Positions 44,573 through 53,179 of a stretch of 64,000 bases of DNA are shown one piece after another (the first letter of the stretch is position 1; the number at the start of each line of letters is the position of its first letter). This DNA is from JAGTVG01 sp964543195. GTDB lineage: Bacteria; Bacteroidota; Bacteroidia; Cytophagales; Cyclobacteriaceae. Where the stretch lies: the NCBI GenBank assembly GCA_964543195.1, contig CAZIXF010000019.1, positions 22,004-86,003 of the forward strand, in the 5' to 3' direction. The notes beneath the pieces were generated by a model. The model searched no databases and was not told the origin of the DNA. It worked only from the letters and a program-made list of their open reading frames with translations. The position numbers were made by a program, and so were the translations under genes.

Positions 44573-44824
44573 AAGTATTTGATATCCTTAAATATAATAA
44601 ATTACGGTATACAAGTGCCGCCAATCACGATGGAAGGCCTGCCGGATCCCGGGATCAAGGTTATATTTATGTCGAAGATCGTGCCGTTCATCCCATTCGA
44701 TACGATTGCTCCCTTCGCTTTGCTCCGGGATCAATCTCTCAGAATGGACAATCTCTTCCGGGAAATCGTGACCAACCTGAGCCGGCTGAAGTGAAACTAT
44801 CCTGAGGTACCCGATTAATTAAAA

Positions 44825-46228
44825 TTATTCCTGGTCAGGAAAAAACGTCTCTTTATGTTTACGCGCATGTTCCAGTAACCTGCCCGCTATTTCCGGGTAC
44901 AGGTCGATCACGTTTCCCTTTTCAAACGGGTCGTGTACCATGTCGAACAGGGAAGTATCGATCTCCGGATGAGCATACCTGCCCGGCTGACCATCCTTAC
45001 CTGCCATCACCACCGACCGGTAAGGATGAGGAATATGCAATTTCCATTTACCGTCTCCGCTGATCACTCCCTGGAAACCGGATCCATTGGTAAAGGGGTA
45101 ATAATCATGCGGATTTTCAGCACCCGGCTTACCCAGGATAAGATCCCATACATTTTTACCGTCAACTGTATTTTGAGGAAGTTCCGCACCGGTAACCTGG
45201 CAGATCGTGGGCAATATATCGATGGAGTTGAACGCCTTATGCGAGATCGTATTCGGTTCAATAAGTCCCGGATATTTAATGATCACAGGATTTCTTACCC
45301 CACCATCGAAAATCGTCCCTTTTCCTTCCCGGTATGGTGTGATACCGGCATGATCTCCATAGCTCAACCAGGGACCATTATCCGATCCGATGAAAATAAA
45401 AAGGGTGTTGTCCTCCAGTCCGTTATCAATTATCGCCTGCCTGATCTCCCCTACCGACCAGTCGATTTCCATCATCACATCGCCGTATAAACCGGTACCC
45501 GATTTCCCGAGGAACTTATCACTACAGAATAGGGGCACATGAGGCATGGGATGAGGCACATACAAAAAGAAGGGTTCATCCCGGTGACTGTTGATAAAAC
45601 CCACTGCTTTTTCGGTAAACCAGGTGGTGAGCATCTTCTGATCCTCCCGCGTAACCGTATCGATGGTGATCTCACCGTTTTCCCAGTATTGAAGGGGCCA
45701 CTGGCTCCAGTATTCCGGATTCCCCGGATGATGTTTCCACATATCGTTGGAGTACATCAACCCGCAGGATTCATCAAATCCCCTGTCCGGAGGTCTTCTT
45801 CCATCCTGGTCACCCACGTGCCATTTGCCGAAACAAGCGGTAACATAACCATTTTGCTGCAAGACTTCACCTATCGTAGCAAACTGGGGATCAAGTCCCG
45901 GCTGACGGGGTCCGTGTGCACCGAAAACCCGGGTCCGGCCGGGATAACAGCCGGTCAACAGGGCTGCCCTCGACGCCGAACAAATCGCCTGAGGTACATA
46001 AAAACTATAGAACCGGCGGCCCTCCTCTGCCAGGGTACTGACATGAGGCGTTGGATAACGCGGTTCCCCGAAAGGAGAAAAATCATCGAATGCCCCGTCA
46101 TCGAGAAATATGAGCACCACGTTGGGTTTCTCTGCTTCCTGCACGGGCTGTTCACAGGATGAAATGACAACTAAAATAACAGGGATAAAGACCCTCATAA
46201 TTCGAATAATCAGACTTGTTTTATTCAT
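44825..46228 (-). CDS. Sulfatase (arylsulfatase-type lipoprotein)
   Basis: 467 residues from the ATG at 46228 (an upstream TTG is rejected). A lipoprotein signal ends VISSC (Cys25). NVVLIFLDDGAFDDF has the metal aspartates and AICSASRAALLTGCYPGR the formylglycine site (Cys83 in C-S-A-S-R). LYVPHPMPHVPL and IFIGSDNGPWLSYGDH complete the metal and sulfate pocket. It resembles the S1_16-type arylsulfatases. With the neighbouring sulfatase (252 bp away) it suggests a polysaccharide or glycoside bearing sulfate at more than one position. Confidence 0.92.
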   Translation of the reverse strand: MNKTSLIIRIMRVFIPVILVVISSCEQPVQEAEKPNVVLIFLDDGAFDDFSPFGEPRYPTPHVSTLAEEGRRFYSFYVPQAICSASRAALLTGCYPGRTRVFGAHGPRQPGLDPQFATIGEVLQQNGYVTACFGKWHVGDQDGRRPPDRGFDESCGLMYSNDMWKHHPGNPEYWSQWPLQYWENGEITIDTVTREDQKMLTTWFTEKAVGFINSHRDEPFFLYVPHPMPHVPLFCSDKFLGKSGTGLYGDVMMEIDWSVGEIRQAIIDNGLEDNTLFIFIGSDNGPWLSYGDHAGITPYREGKGTIFDGGVRNPVIIKYPGLIEPNTISHKAFNSIDILPTICQVTGAELPQNTVDGKNVWDLILGKPGAENPHDYYPFTNGSGFQGVISGDGKWKLHIPHPYRSVVMAGKDGQPGRYAHPEIDTSLFDMVHDPFEKGNVIDLYPEIAGRLLEHARKHKETFFPDQE

Positions 46229-46380
46229 AAAGAGCAAATTTTATAGGACTTTGAAAATATCATTTTAACAGATAAAAGAACAAAGGACCCGGGTAAAACC
46301 TAAGGAAGGTTCCCGTGTCTTCGTTCTATCTGATATGTACATATATAGGATATTCAATATATGGATTATCCGTATGAATT

Positions 46381-46415
46381 AAAAAACCCCGGATATACCG
46401 GCCGGACCGGCCGGT
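46381..46415 (-). terminator. GC-rich terminator after the isomerase gene
   Basis: On the minus strand, ACCGGCCGG-T-CCGGCCGGT (46397-46415, nine perfect pairs) overlaps the stop codon. Eleven bases later comes a run of six T (46381-46386 on the plus strand as A). Confidence 0.65.
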
Positions 46416-47374
46416 CATCCTGGTTTTATCCTGCGCTCAATTTCCAAGAATGTTTTCATGGATTCATCAGCGATCGTCCGCCCTCCCGGTGAAAAATCAA
46501 AGACTTCAACGGAGATCCATTGATCGTAATTCAATCGTTGAAGTTCCTCAAACGCCCGCACAAACTCCGGTGTGATCTCATCCGGGCTCATCAGGCTGCC
46601 GTCCATATCCTGAAACTGAATATGGTGTATATGATCGTAATAATCCCTGATCAATTCATGCATGGGTTTTGTTTCATCGGCGGTATTATGAAAATCGAAC
46701 ATGGTGGATATGGCCGGATGATCCACTTTGTTCACCACGGTCATGGCTTCTTCTAACGTGTTCACTACATCGGTCTGGTCTTTGGTCAGGGGTTCCACAA
46801 GGATCTTCACATCCCGCTCAGCAGCATGATCGGCCACCCCGACCAGTCCATCCGCGAAGTAATCCATAGCTTCTTCCACTGTAACCCCCTCCACAGTGCT
46901 CCTCTGATTAGGCGAACCGAAGATCATCACTTTTCCACCCAGATCCCCGCAGAAATCGATCAGTTTATCCAGGTAGTCCACAGACCGTTGGCGCAACGCA
47001 TCATCCGGTGTGGTAAAATGTAGCCCTTCGGGAGGGGGTGAAAGCAACCAGTGCAATCCGATACATTCAATCCCTGCATTTTTCATATCCTGTACCATCT
47101 GCCGTCTTTCACCGGCATCGATCTCCTCCACGCCTTTTTCCACCAGGCTGAAGGGTGCGATCTCGACACCCGTGTAGCCGGACCGGCCTATTATTTCACA
47201 TTGTTCAGGCCAGCTCAGGTCCATCATGCTTTCATTGCACATGGCATATTTGAACATAGATCCTTTTCCGGTACCGGACCGGTTCTCACAAGCACCCCAC
47301 AATCCTGCGGCACCAACCGCTCCGGCTGCCATGACGGAATGCCTGATAAAAGTCCTTCTTTTATATTTTTTCAT
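46415..47374 (-). CDS. Sugar phosphate isomerase/epimerase family protein, Tat-type signal
   Basis: A 319-residue AP-endonuclease-2-like TIM barrel. The N-terminus KKYKRRTFIRHSVMAAGAVGAAGLWGAC has a twin-arginine motif followed by a Cys, suggesting Tat export and possibly a lipid anchor. Barrel strands include GYTGVEIAPFSL, IECIGLHWLLS, KVMIFGSPNQR, VKILVEPLTKDQTD and WISVEVFDFSPGGR. Glu and Asp/His at strand ends fit a metal-dependent isomerase or keto-sugar lyase. It shares the exported-oxidoreductase theme of this island and lies downstream of the Tat Gfo/Idh/MocA gene, separated by a heptamer array. Confidence 0.82.
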   Translation of the reverse strand: MKKYKRRTFIRHSVMAAGAVGAAGLWGACENRSGTGKGSMFKYAMCNESMMDLSWPEQCEIIGRSGYTGVEIAPFSLVEKGVEEIDAGERRQMVQDMKNAGIECIGLHWLLSPPPEGLHFTTPDDALRQRSVDYLDKLIDFCGDLGGKVMIFGSPNQRSTVEGVTVEEAMDYFADGLVGVADHAAERDVKILVEPLTKDQTDVVNTLEEAMTVVNKVDHPAISTMFDFHNTADETKPMHELIRDYYDHIHHIQFQDMDGSLMSPDEITPEFVRAFEELQRLNYDQWISVEVFDFSPGGRTIADESMKTFLEIERRIKPG

Positions 47375-47443
47375 GTCTGTTTAAAAATCTTTGTTGTCCG
47401 GTGCCTAAACCCGGCATCCAGGCGAATAAAATGAATCCTACCT

Positions 47444-47492
47444 TACACCTTACACCCTACACCCTACACCCTACACCCTACACCCTACACCC
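47444..47492 (+). repeat. Heptamer tandem repeat (TACACCC)6
   Basis: Six perfect TACACCC units (47451-47492) preceded by degenerate TTACACC. It lies between two minus-strand genes, starting a few bases after the stop of the upstream one. It is telomere-like in appearance only; arrays of this style are frequent in Bacteroidota intergenic DNA. Confidence 0.85.
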
Positions 47493-47498
47493 AACAAT

Positions 47499-48881
47499 CT
47501 ACACCCTTTCCGGCACCACAAAAGGCTCCCTGTAATCCCGGCTAAGCATCTCATTGGCCTCTTCATCATCCACAAACCGCTCACTCAAACCGTCGAACAT
47601 CAACTCCCGCCCCACACGGTAGGATACATTAGCCATTAAGGGCAGGATTGAAGACCGATGACCCACTTCCACGTCACAGGTGAGGTCTTCCGGATTACCA
47701 GACCGGACGGCAGTTATGAAATTCTCAAAATGTCCGCCTCCACCGGTACCTATCAGGTTCATGGCATCATATTCTTCATCCGACTTATCTTCCGAAGATG
47801 ACCCGGGTTCATAATCCCGGCCGAACCAGGTCTTCCAGTTTCCACCGGCATCGATCTGAAGTACCCCTTCACTTCCGTAAAAAATATCGCCAATCGTGGT
47901 GCCCATGTTTTCAAACTCCCCATTTGTAAGCAGGCCCCGGGTCTCGAATTCAAGGATCTTACCGTCGGCATATTCAAAAGTGGATACCTGCGTATTGGGC
48001 GTCTCCTGGGTTGAATCAAACACAAAATACCCTCCCTTGGAGACCACTTTTACCGGGGCATCCTCTTTGTTCAGCCCCCAGCGGGCAATGTCGAACTGGT
48101 GAGGACCCTGGTTTCCGGTATCTCCGTTCCCGAAGGCCCAGTGCCAATGCCAGTTATAATGCACGTAATTCGGGTTGAAAGGCCGTTCCTGCGCCGGGCC
48201 CAGCCAGAGATCATAGTGAAGACCTTCCGGTACAGGCTGGTTGGAAGGATTACCAATATCTCCCCTGGGTTTGAAACATAAACCCCGGGCCATGTACACC
48301 TCCCCGATTCCACCATCATGGAGGAACTTCATGGCCGCATTGGTTGACATGATCGAACGGTTCTGGAATCCGATCTGAACCACCCGGTTGTACTTCCGGG
48401 CCGCATCCACCATCTTGCGTCCTTCCCAGATATTATGCGAAGACGGTTTTTCGCAGTATACATGCTTACCGGCCTGGCAGGCCCATATCGTACCCAGCGC
48501 ATGCCAGTGATTGGGTGTGGCCATAGCCACCACATCAATATCCGGATCTTCCAGTACCCGCCTGATATCATATTCGGTTCCGGGCCGGGAGCCCTGTGCT
48601 TCTTCTGCCAGTTTAACCCTTTCCGGAAAAAGTTTTTCATCCGGATCGCAGAGGGTCTTGATGTGCACATTTTCCATTTTACCGAAATTGTTGATCAGGG
48701 ACTGACCCCTTCCACGGATGCCCATCACAGCCACATTGATCCGGTCATTCGCCCCGATGGAATTTTTCATCACCTTGTTACTGGCAAAGGTTATCGGACC
48801 CATGGTGGCCATACCGGCTCCCGCCAGGCCACTGCGCTTCAGGAACTCCCTCCTTACGATATTTTCTTTTTTTGATTCCAT
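47499..48881 (-). CDS. Gfo/Idh/MocA family oxidoreductase, Tat-type signal
   Basis: 460 residues with a twin-arginine leader (VRREFLKRSGLAGAGMATMG). The Rossmann part has NVAVMGIRGRGQSLINNFG, DVVAMATPNHWHALGTIWA and KHVYCEKPSSHN (EKP motif). The C-terminal region has the GNQGPHQFDIARWGL segment with the catalytic His. This is the exported glycoside-oxidoreductase type abundant in Bacteroidota and Planctomycetota. Some members oxidise the 3-OH of glycosides before a lyase or hydrolase acts (family knowledge). Its neighbours on both sides are Tat TIM-barrel isomerases, which fits that scheme. Confidence 0.88.
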   Translation of the reverse strand: MESKKENIVRREFLKRSGLAGAGMATMGPITFASNKVMKNSIGANDRINVAVMGIRGRGQSLINNFGKMENVHIKTLCDPDEKLFPERVKLAEEAQGSRPGTEYDIRRVLEDPDIDVVAMATPNHWHALGTIWACQAGKHVYCEKPSSHNIWEGRKMVDAARKYNRVVQIGFQNRSIMSTNAAMKFLHDGGIGEVYMARGLCFKPRGDIGNPSNQPVPEGLHYDLWLGPAQERPFNPNYVHYNWHWHWAFGNGDTGNQGPHQFDIARWGLNKEDAPVKVVSKGGYFVFDSTQETPNTQVSTFEYADGKILEFETRGLLTNGEFENMGTTIGDIFYGSEGVLQIDAGGNWKTWFGRDYEPGSSSEDKSDEEYDAMNLIGTGGGGHFENFITAVRSGNPEDLTCDVEVGHRSSILPLMANVSYRVGRELMFDGLSERFVDDEEANEMLSRDYREPFVVPERV

Positions 48882-48967
48882 AATTGATTTTGTGTTTTTT
48901 TGATCGTTATATATTTTGTTTCTGAATTATCTTTCAATGTCTCCATGTTTACCGGACATCAATCTCA

Positions 48968-49888
48968 TTAACCTGCCTTGTCCATCATTTCTTCGAATAG
49001 CTGCTTCTGCTGATGCAACGCCTTGATCCGGTCGCCGGGATTAGTCCGGGCCTCCAGTAATATCCATCCCTGATAATCTACATCCGCAAGCAGGTCGAAA
49101 AGCTTCTGGTAAGGATAATTCCCAATACCCAACTCACGGATGTGTACTATATCGGCCAGGTCGTCTTTCACCAGGTTGAAATTATGCCTCAGACCCTTGC
49201 CTTCCAGGTCCGCATCATTGCAATTCCAGCAGACACCGACACTAGGCTGATTTACATGCTCGAAGATGGCTGCCATCACAGGTAACTGTGAAGTTTTCGG
49301 ACCATGCACTTCTACCCTGATCTTCTGACCGAAACTGCCGGCATATTCACCCAGGTCATTCAGTGCATTACCGATCTGTTCGATAGTTTTTTCTTCCGGA
49401 ACCCCTTCGGGGAGCGTATTCGGTTTAACCTTTACACCTCCACCGCCAAGGTTATGCGATAACCGCACATATTCTTTGGCCCCATTAAGATTGGCCTTTA
49501 ATTTATCCTTGTCCGGTGAATGAAACTCGTAATTGGTGCCGAAACCCACCAGTTCTACCGGGCTGTTCTGAAACCGCAGGCGCACCTCCTGTCGTTCTCT
49601 TGCGCTCAGTTCGGGACTCACCCCATGGGCATGATCCACCCGTAGCTCCACACCATACACCCCGGCCCGGTCGCAATTGCGCAGAAGTTCCGGCAACTCC
49701 CAGTCCTTCCCCCATAAATAGGTGACCAACCCAAACTGCATGGATTGATCCGAAAAGACCCGCCGGGTTCCGGCTTGTGTTTTTTCAGGAACGGCGGATA
49801 ACGCCATCCCCCCGCAAACGCAAAATGCTAATTTTGATCCCTTAGAGAAAAATTCGCGTCTGTTGATGTTTTTAAATCGATCTGACAT
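48968..49888 (-). CDS. Sugar phosphate isomerase/epimerase family protein, Tat-type signal
   Basis: 306 residues. The leader NINRREFFSKGSKLAFCVCGGMALSAV is twin-arginine. The TIM barrel has VYGVELRVDHAHGVS, VELVGFGTNYEFHS, LGGGGVKVKPNTLPEG, KIRVEVHGPKTSQLP, VGVCWNCNDAD, IVHIRELG and WILLEARTNPGD, with Glu/His/Asp residues at strand ends as in metal-dependent isomerases. It is unlike the other isomerase of the island beyond the fold, so the two are not recent duplicates. It precedes the Gfo/Idh/MocA gene on the same strand by 86 bp. Confidence 0.82.
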   Translation of the reverse strand: MSDRFKNINRREFFSKGSKLAFCVCGGMALSAVPEKTQAGTRRVFSDQSMQFGLVTYLWGKDWELPELLRNCDRAGVYGVELRVDHAHGVSPELSARERQEVRLRFQNSPVELVGFGTNYEFHSPDKDKLKANLNGAKEYVRLSHNLGGGGVKVKPNTLPEGVPEEKTIEQIGNALNDLGEYAGSFGQKIRVEVHGPKTSQLPVMAAIFEHVNQPSVGVCWNCNDADLEGKGLRHNFNLVKDDLADIVHIRELGIGNYPYQKLFDLLADVDYQGWILLEARTNPGDRIKALHQQKQLFEEMMDKAG

Positions 49889-49992
49889 AATGATTATTAT
49901 TTACTTTCCATCTTATTAACTTTTAAAATGATGTGCCCGGATTCGTTTCCCCGTTACAATATTTTCGCCTCATCCTGTGAAAAACTTTCTGC

Positions 49993-50979
49993 CTATGAAC
50001 TGTATTCTTCAAACCAGGCCTGGATCTCTTCCGCTGTCCGGTGCCCTTCGTAGATGATCAGTTTAAATCTGAAGAGTGCACGTTCACCGGCGGGAATAGT
50101 ATAGTTCAGCGGCTCAGGATCTTCTTCTCCCCTCGTTCCCTGGAAAACCGACTGACCAAGCGGATTGGCTGCAAAAAGGCCATAACCCCGGGCATGCCAG
50201 AAGGTGGGAAAATTCACGCTTGAAGGATGATTCATGATGATGATGCCCACCTCCTTACCTTCATAGGTACCTTCGAGCCGCATCCATTCAGCCCTTTTGC
50301 CCCATACATTCGCTTCGGTGGTATCTCCACCGGAATTGAGGTACATGGCGTTTCCGTCGGTTTCAGTCAGCCAGTTGGCTACACGTATTGCAAACATGCC
50401 TTCCTTGGTATCTTTAAAGACCACCTCTTCATCGAGGGCTTCCATATTGAAAGTGAAATCGATGGCCCTTTCGGAGTCCTTGGCGGTAAAAACCATGATA
50501 CGGTCTTCTTCCAGAACAGGCTCTCCATCCTTCCCGGTCCAATGAGCCCTTACTCCAAGGGTAGCCTGACCGGGACTTGCTTCCAGACGGGTTATCTCTG
50601 TATGCTTTATACGGGTCGCACCCTGTTGGGCAGCCCAGAAAGAATTGCCGTTTACCTCTTCATCACTTCCATAGGTAAAAAATACCCCCACATGATGCGG
50701 ATGGTCATGGTTTTCACCTTCCACCGTCTCGAGGGGATATTTACGTTGTACCCGGATGCCGGAAGGTGAATAAACAGGCCATAATACGGGTTTTTTTAAC
50801 GCCGTATCATAGAGGTATGTGGCAAAATGTTTTTCACCGGCAAGAATATGGACCTGTTGATATGATTCAAGGATCTGAAATCCGGTTTCCTGCCTGGTGT
50901 CCTGGTTTTCAGGAGCACATTTCCATAAAAACAGTGAAAAAGCAAGCAATAAAAAAAGAAAAAAAGTCCGGTTTTTCAT
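49993..50979 (-). CDS. DUF6807 (PmoA-like) family exported protein
   Basis: 328 residues with an N-terminal signal; a Cys follows at FLWKCAPE, so it may be a lipoprotein, although the box is not ideal. The body has the family features: KPVLWPVYSPSGIRVQRKYP, HDHPHHVGVFFTYGSDEEVNGNSFW with a His cluster, AIDFTFNMEA, VGIIIMNHPSSVNFPTFWHARGYGLFAANPLG and a C-terminal YEGHRTAEEIQAW. Such proteins are annotated 'PmoA family' but are not methane monooxygenase; they occur in sugar catabolic clusters with Gfo/Idh/MocA enzymes. The function is unknown. Confidence 0.82.
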   Translation of the reverse strand: MKNRTFFLFLLLAFSLFLWKCAPENQDTRQETGFQILESYQQVHILAGEKHFATYLYDTALKKPVLWPVYSPSGIRVQRKYPLETVEGENHDHPHHVGVFFTYGSDEEVNGNSFWAAQQGATRIKHTEITRLEASPGQATLGVRAHWTGKDGEPVLEEDRIMVFTAKDSERAIDFTFNMEALDEEVVFKDTKEGMFAIRVANWLTETDGNAMYLNSGGDTTEANVWGKRAEWMRLEGTYEGKEVGIIIMNHPSSVNFPTFWHARGYGLFAANPLGQSVFQGTRGEEDPEPLNYTIPAGERALFRFKLIIYEGHRTAEEIQAWFEEYSS

Positions 50980-51563
50980 GATATTGAAAATGTGTTATGG
51001 GTTTTTCGAAATATATTTAATTCCTGTTCATTCAACAAAAAGCACGATCAGGATATGCATCAGGATCAATCAAAATAAGCGTATTTCAAAAAAATTTCGA
51101 TGAACACGCCGACTATCCGGTAAATTAAACTTTTTAGGACTCTAATGCCAGACATTGTAGATAAAAAATACTCCGAATAGACCGTGATGCCATGATATTA
51201 CTCATATACATATTTTTGATATTGCCAGGTAAAAAACTACAATCCTGCACTGTACTGCCCCCCGGATCTGTCGTCCAGACTAATCCCGGACCTCCTTATC
51301 AAAACTTGAATGCGGCTGATCCCCGGTACTTTTCAACCTCATATTCCAAGGGGCCATACCAATCACCTCTAACTCAGCTTTGTTCCTTTATATGAATGGT
51401 TAAAAATAAAATAACCTCTGCGCCTTTGTGCCTCTGTGGTTAAAGCTTATATAATCTTTGTGACCTTCTTTGTGCCTCTGTGGTTAAAATTAATATAACT
51501 TTTGTGACCTTCTTTGTGCCTCTGTGGTTAAACACCACATTGTAGATACCCCGATAAACCGCC
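50980..51563. other. Gene-free 584-bp region with a 44-bp-period repeat
   Basis: It separates the DUF6807 gene from the enolase-superfamily gene. A plus-strand frame at 51192-51395 has no family resemblance. The last 130 bp before the enolase-superfamily stop carry three copies of the TTTGTGCC repeat. Confidence 0.6.
51424..51532 (+). repeat. Three-copy repeat, core TTTGTGCCTCTGTGGTTA, 44-bp period
   Basis: Copies begin at 51424, 51468 and 51512, exactly 44 bp apart, each extended by a less exact AT-rich half (TTAATATAAC) and a TTTGTGACCTTC half. Read on the minus strand it gives NHRGTKK and TTEAQRRS, the familiar peptide look of dispersed repeats seen in many Bacteroidota genomes. Confidence 0.85.
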
Positions 51564-52820
51564 CTAACCCTCCACCAACCTGTGCTTTTCAATAAATTCC
51601 GGATCGATGATAACCCCGGACCCCGGTCCGGTGGGTACCTTGACCTTGCCATCCTCACTGGTCAGCGGTGATGTCGGGCATTCCAGCGGGATCTGGTTAT
51701 TAAAGCCCTTGAATTCATGAAAAGGGCCTGCATTGGGCAGCACGGAAACAAAATGCATCATATAGAGATAGCCCAGGCCGGAGCCAGAAATATGGGGGGT
51801 ACAGGGTTTATTCCTTACGGCGGCCATGCGCGCCACCTTCATGGACCGGATCATACCCCCAAAATAAAATATATCCGGTTGAAGCACATCCAGGGCATCA
51901 TGACCGATCAGCCAGCGGAAATTATGCATGCCGGGTTCCTGTTCACCCCCCGCCACCGGGATAGTTAATGCCTCCGTTACCTGCCGGGTTTCTTCATACC
52001 AGTCGAAAGGCACCGGTTCTTCAAAAAAATCATAGTTATATTCCTCCATCAGCCTTCCGATACGGATCGCCTCTTCCGGTGAATATCCTCCGTTGGCATC
52101 GGCATAAATGGTCATTTCTTCACCGAACCTTTCCCTGACCAGGGGTATTAGTTTTTCCGATCTTCCCGGGGGTTCCTCTTCATGGCTCATACGGCCGGCC
52201 ACCTTGAATTTCAGCGCTTTAGCGTTGGTCTCCCTGACCTGCTTTTCGATCAAATCGATCGACTCTTCTGCAGATCTGCCCCTGAAATTGTTGGCCTGGT
52301 ACACCGAAATATAGGGATGGTGAGTCTCACCCAGCAGCACGCCCATTGGTCTTTGCGCAATCTTTCCAAAAATATCCAGTATGGCAAATTCAATGGTGGC
52401 TAGCGGCACCCATAACGCCAGGCTCTGGAGTTTATAATTGCTCCGGTACACGTAAACCTCATTGATGAGCCTTTCCAGGTCCCGGGCATCTTTACCAATG
52501 AAAAAAGGCTGGAGACGCTTCACGAAAATGGGATACAGGGACTCCATCTGGAAATTATTGCTTACGGAAATACCTTCAACCCCATCTTTCGAGGTAACCC
52601 GGCAGAGATAATTGCCTTCGTAATGAAGCAACTCGAGCCGGCCAATGATCACCGGGTCGGGGAATAGTTCTTTTTTAAGGACCGGTCTGGCCATTGCCTC
52701 GTCCAGACCGGCATACATGTTTGCTTTCTTTTTCCCGGCATTGCAGGCATAAAAGGTGGGCGACAGGGCTGCTCCCGCCGCCAAACCTGATTTGATGAAC
52801 GTTCTGCGGTTATATCTCAT
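51564..52820 (-). CDS. Enolase-superfamily enzyme (mandelate racemase/muconate lactonizing), Tat-type signal
   Basis: 418 residues with the leader NRRTFIKSGLAAGAALSPTFYAC (twin arginines, then Cys). The capping domain is followed by the (beta/alpha)7-beta barrel. The barrel shows ALKFKVAG (KxK at the end of the second strand), IYADANGGY (metal Asp), FFEEPVPFD (metal Glu), GGEQE (metal Glu) and CTPHISGSG, where a His takes the general-base position. This set fits sugar-acid dehydratases such as those acting on gluconate or galactonate. An exported member is unusual but matches this island. It may process aldonic acids formed by the oxidoreductases. Confidence 0.85.
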   Translation of the reverse strand: MRYNRRTFIKSGLAAGAALSPTFYACNAGKKKANMYAGLDEAMARPVLKKELFPDPVIIGRLELLHYEGNYLCRVTSKDGVEGISVSNNFQMESLYPIFVKRLQPFFIGKDARDLERLINEVYVYRSNYKLQSLALWVPLATIEFAILDIFGKIAQRPMGVLLGETHHPYISVYQANNFRGRSAEESIDLIEKQVRETNAKALKFKVAGRMSHEEEPPGRSEKLIPLVRERFGEEMTIYADANGGYSPEEAIRIGRLMEEYNYDFFEEPVPFDWYEETRQVTEALTIPVAGGEQEPGMHNFRWLIGHDALDVLQPDIFYFGGMIRSMKVARMAAVRNKPCTPHISGSGLGYLYMMHFVSVLPNAGPFHEFKGFNNQIPLECPTSPLTSEDGKVKVPTGPGSGVIIDPEFIEKHRLVEG

Positions 52821-53179
52821 GATTATTCTTTTCTCTGTGTTCTTGAAAAACCGGGACGGACCCTCCGAAAAGTTAACAAAAAATCCATTAGCACGAATAA
52901 GAACATTGGAAAAAACATTAGTATGAAATCATACAGAAGTAAAGCCACTTTTTTCAATTCCCCGGGCTCTCCAGAATGAGATGCCGCGGCTGATAGAATT
53001 TACAAACAGGACATCCTTTGGTAAAACTTCCGGCCGTTCTAACCATACAGCAACCCGATTTACTGGCAAGATTTGGTATGCCGGTAAGGATTCCTTATGT
53101 GATCCAGGCCGGTCATTATATGCCAACCTCATTTTGGCCTGAGTCCCGGAGGAAAAGAAAGAAAAACTCACCGTATATG
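52821..53179. other. Intergenic region, doubtful small frame
   Basis: A 359-bp gap between creD and the enolase-superfamily gene. A minus-strand frame at 52929-53171 could encode 80 residues ending SFWRARGIEKSGFTSV. It has no recognisable family and no good start context. It may be a decayed gene. Confidence 0.35.

Noticed and set aside
44579..44794. Plus-strand 71-codon frame upstream of a sulfatase
   Set aside because: No recognisable features. The stretch contains CCGGGATCAA and GCAAAGCGAAGGGA phrases typical of intergenic repeats.
47444..47492. Telomere or CRISPR-like array
   Set aside because: Units are only 7 bp and contiguous without spacers, and no cas gene is present. It is a simple tandem repeat inside a chromosome-like gene context.
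49993..50979. Methane monooxygenase subunit (PmoA)
   Set aside because: The family name is historical. The protein has a signal and His-rich soluble body, with no membrane helices of the monooxygenase and no pmoB or pmoC nearby.
51192..51395. Plus-strand frame with a hydrophobic start (MILLIYIFLIL)
   Set aside because: Signal-like start only; the remainder is low complexity with many prolines and no homology that I recognise.
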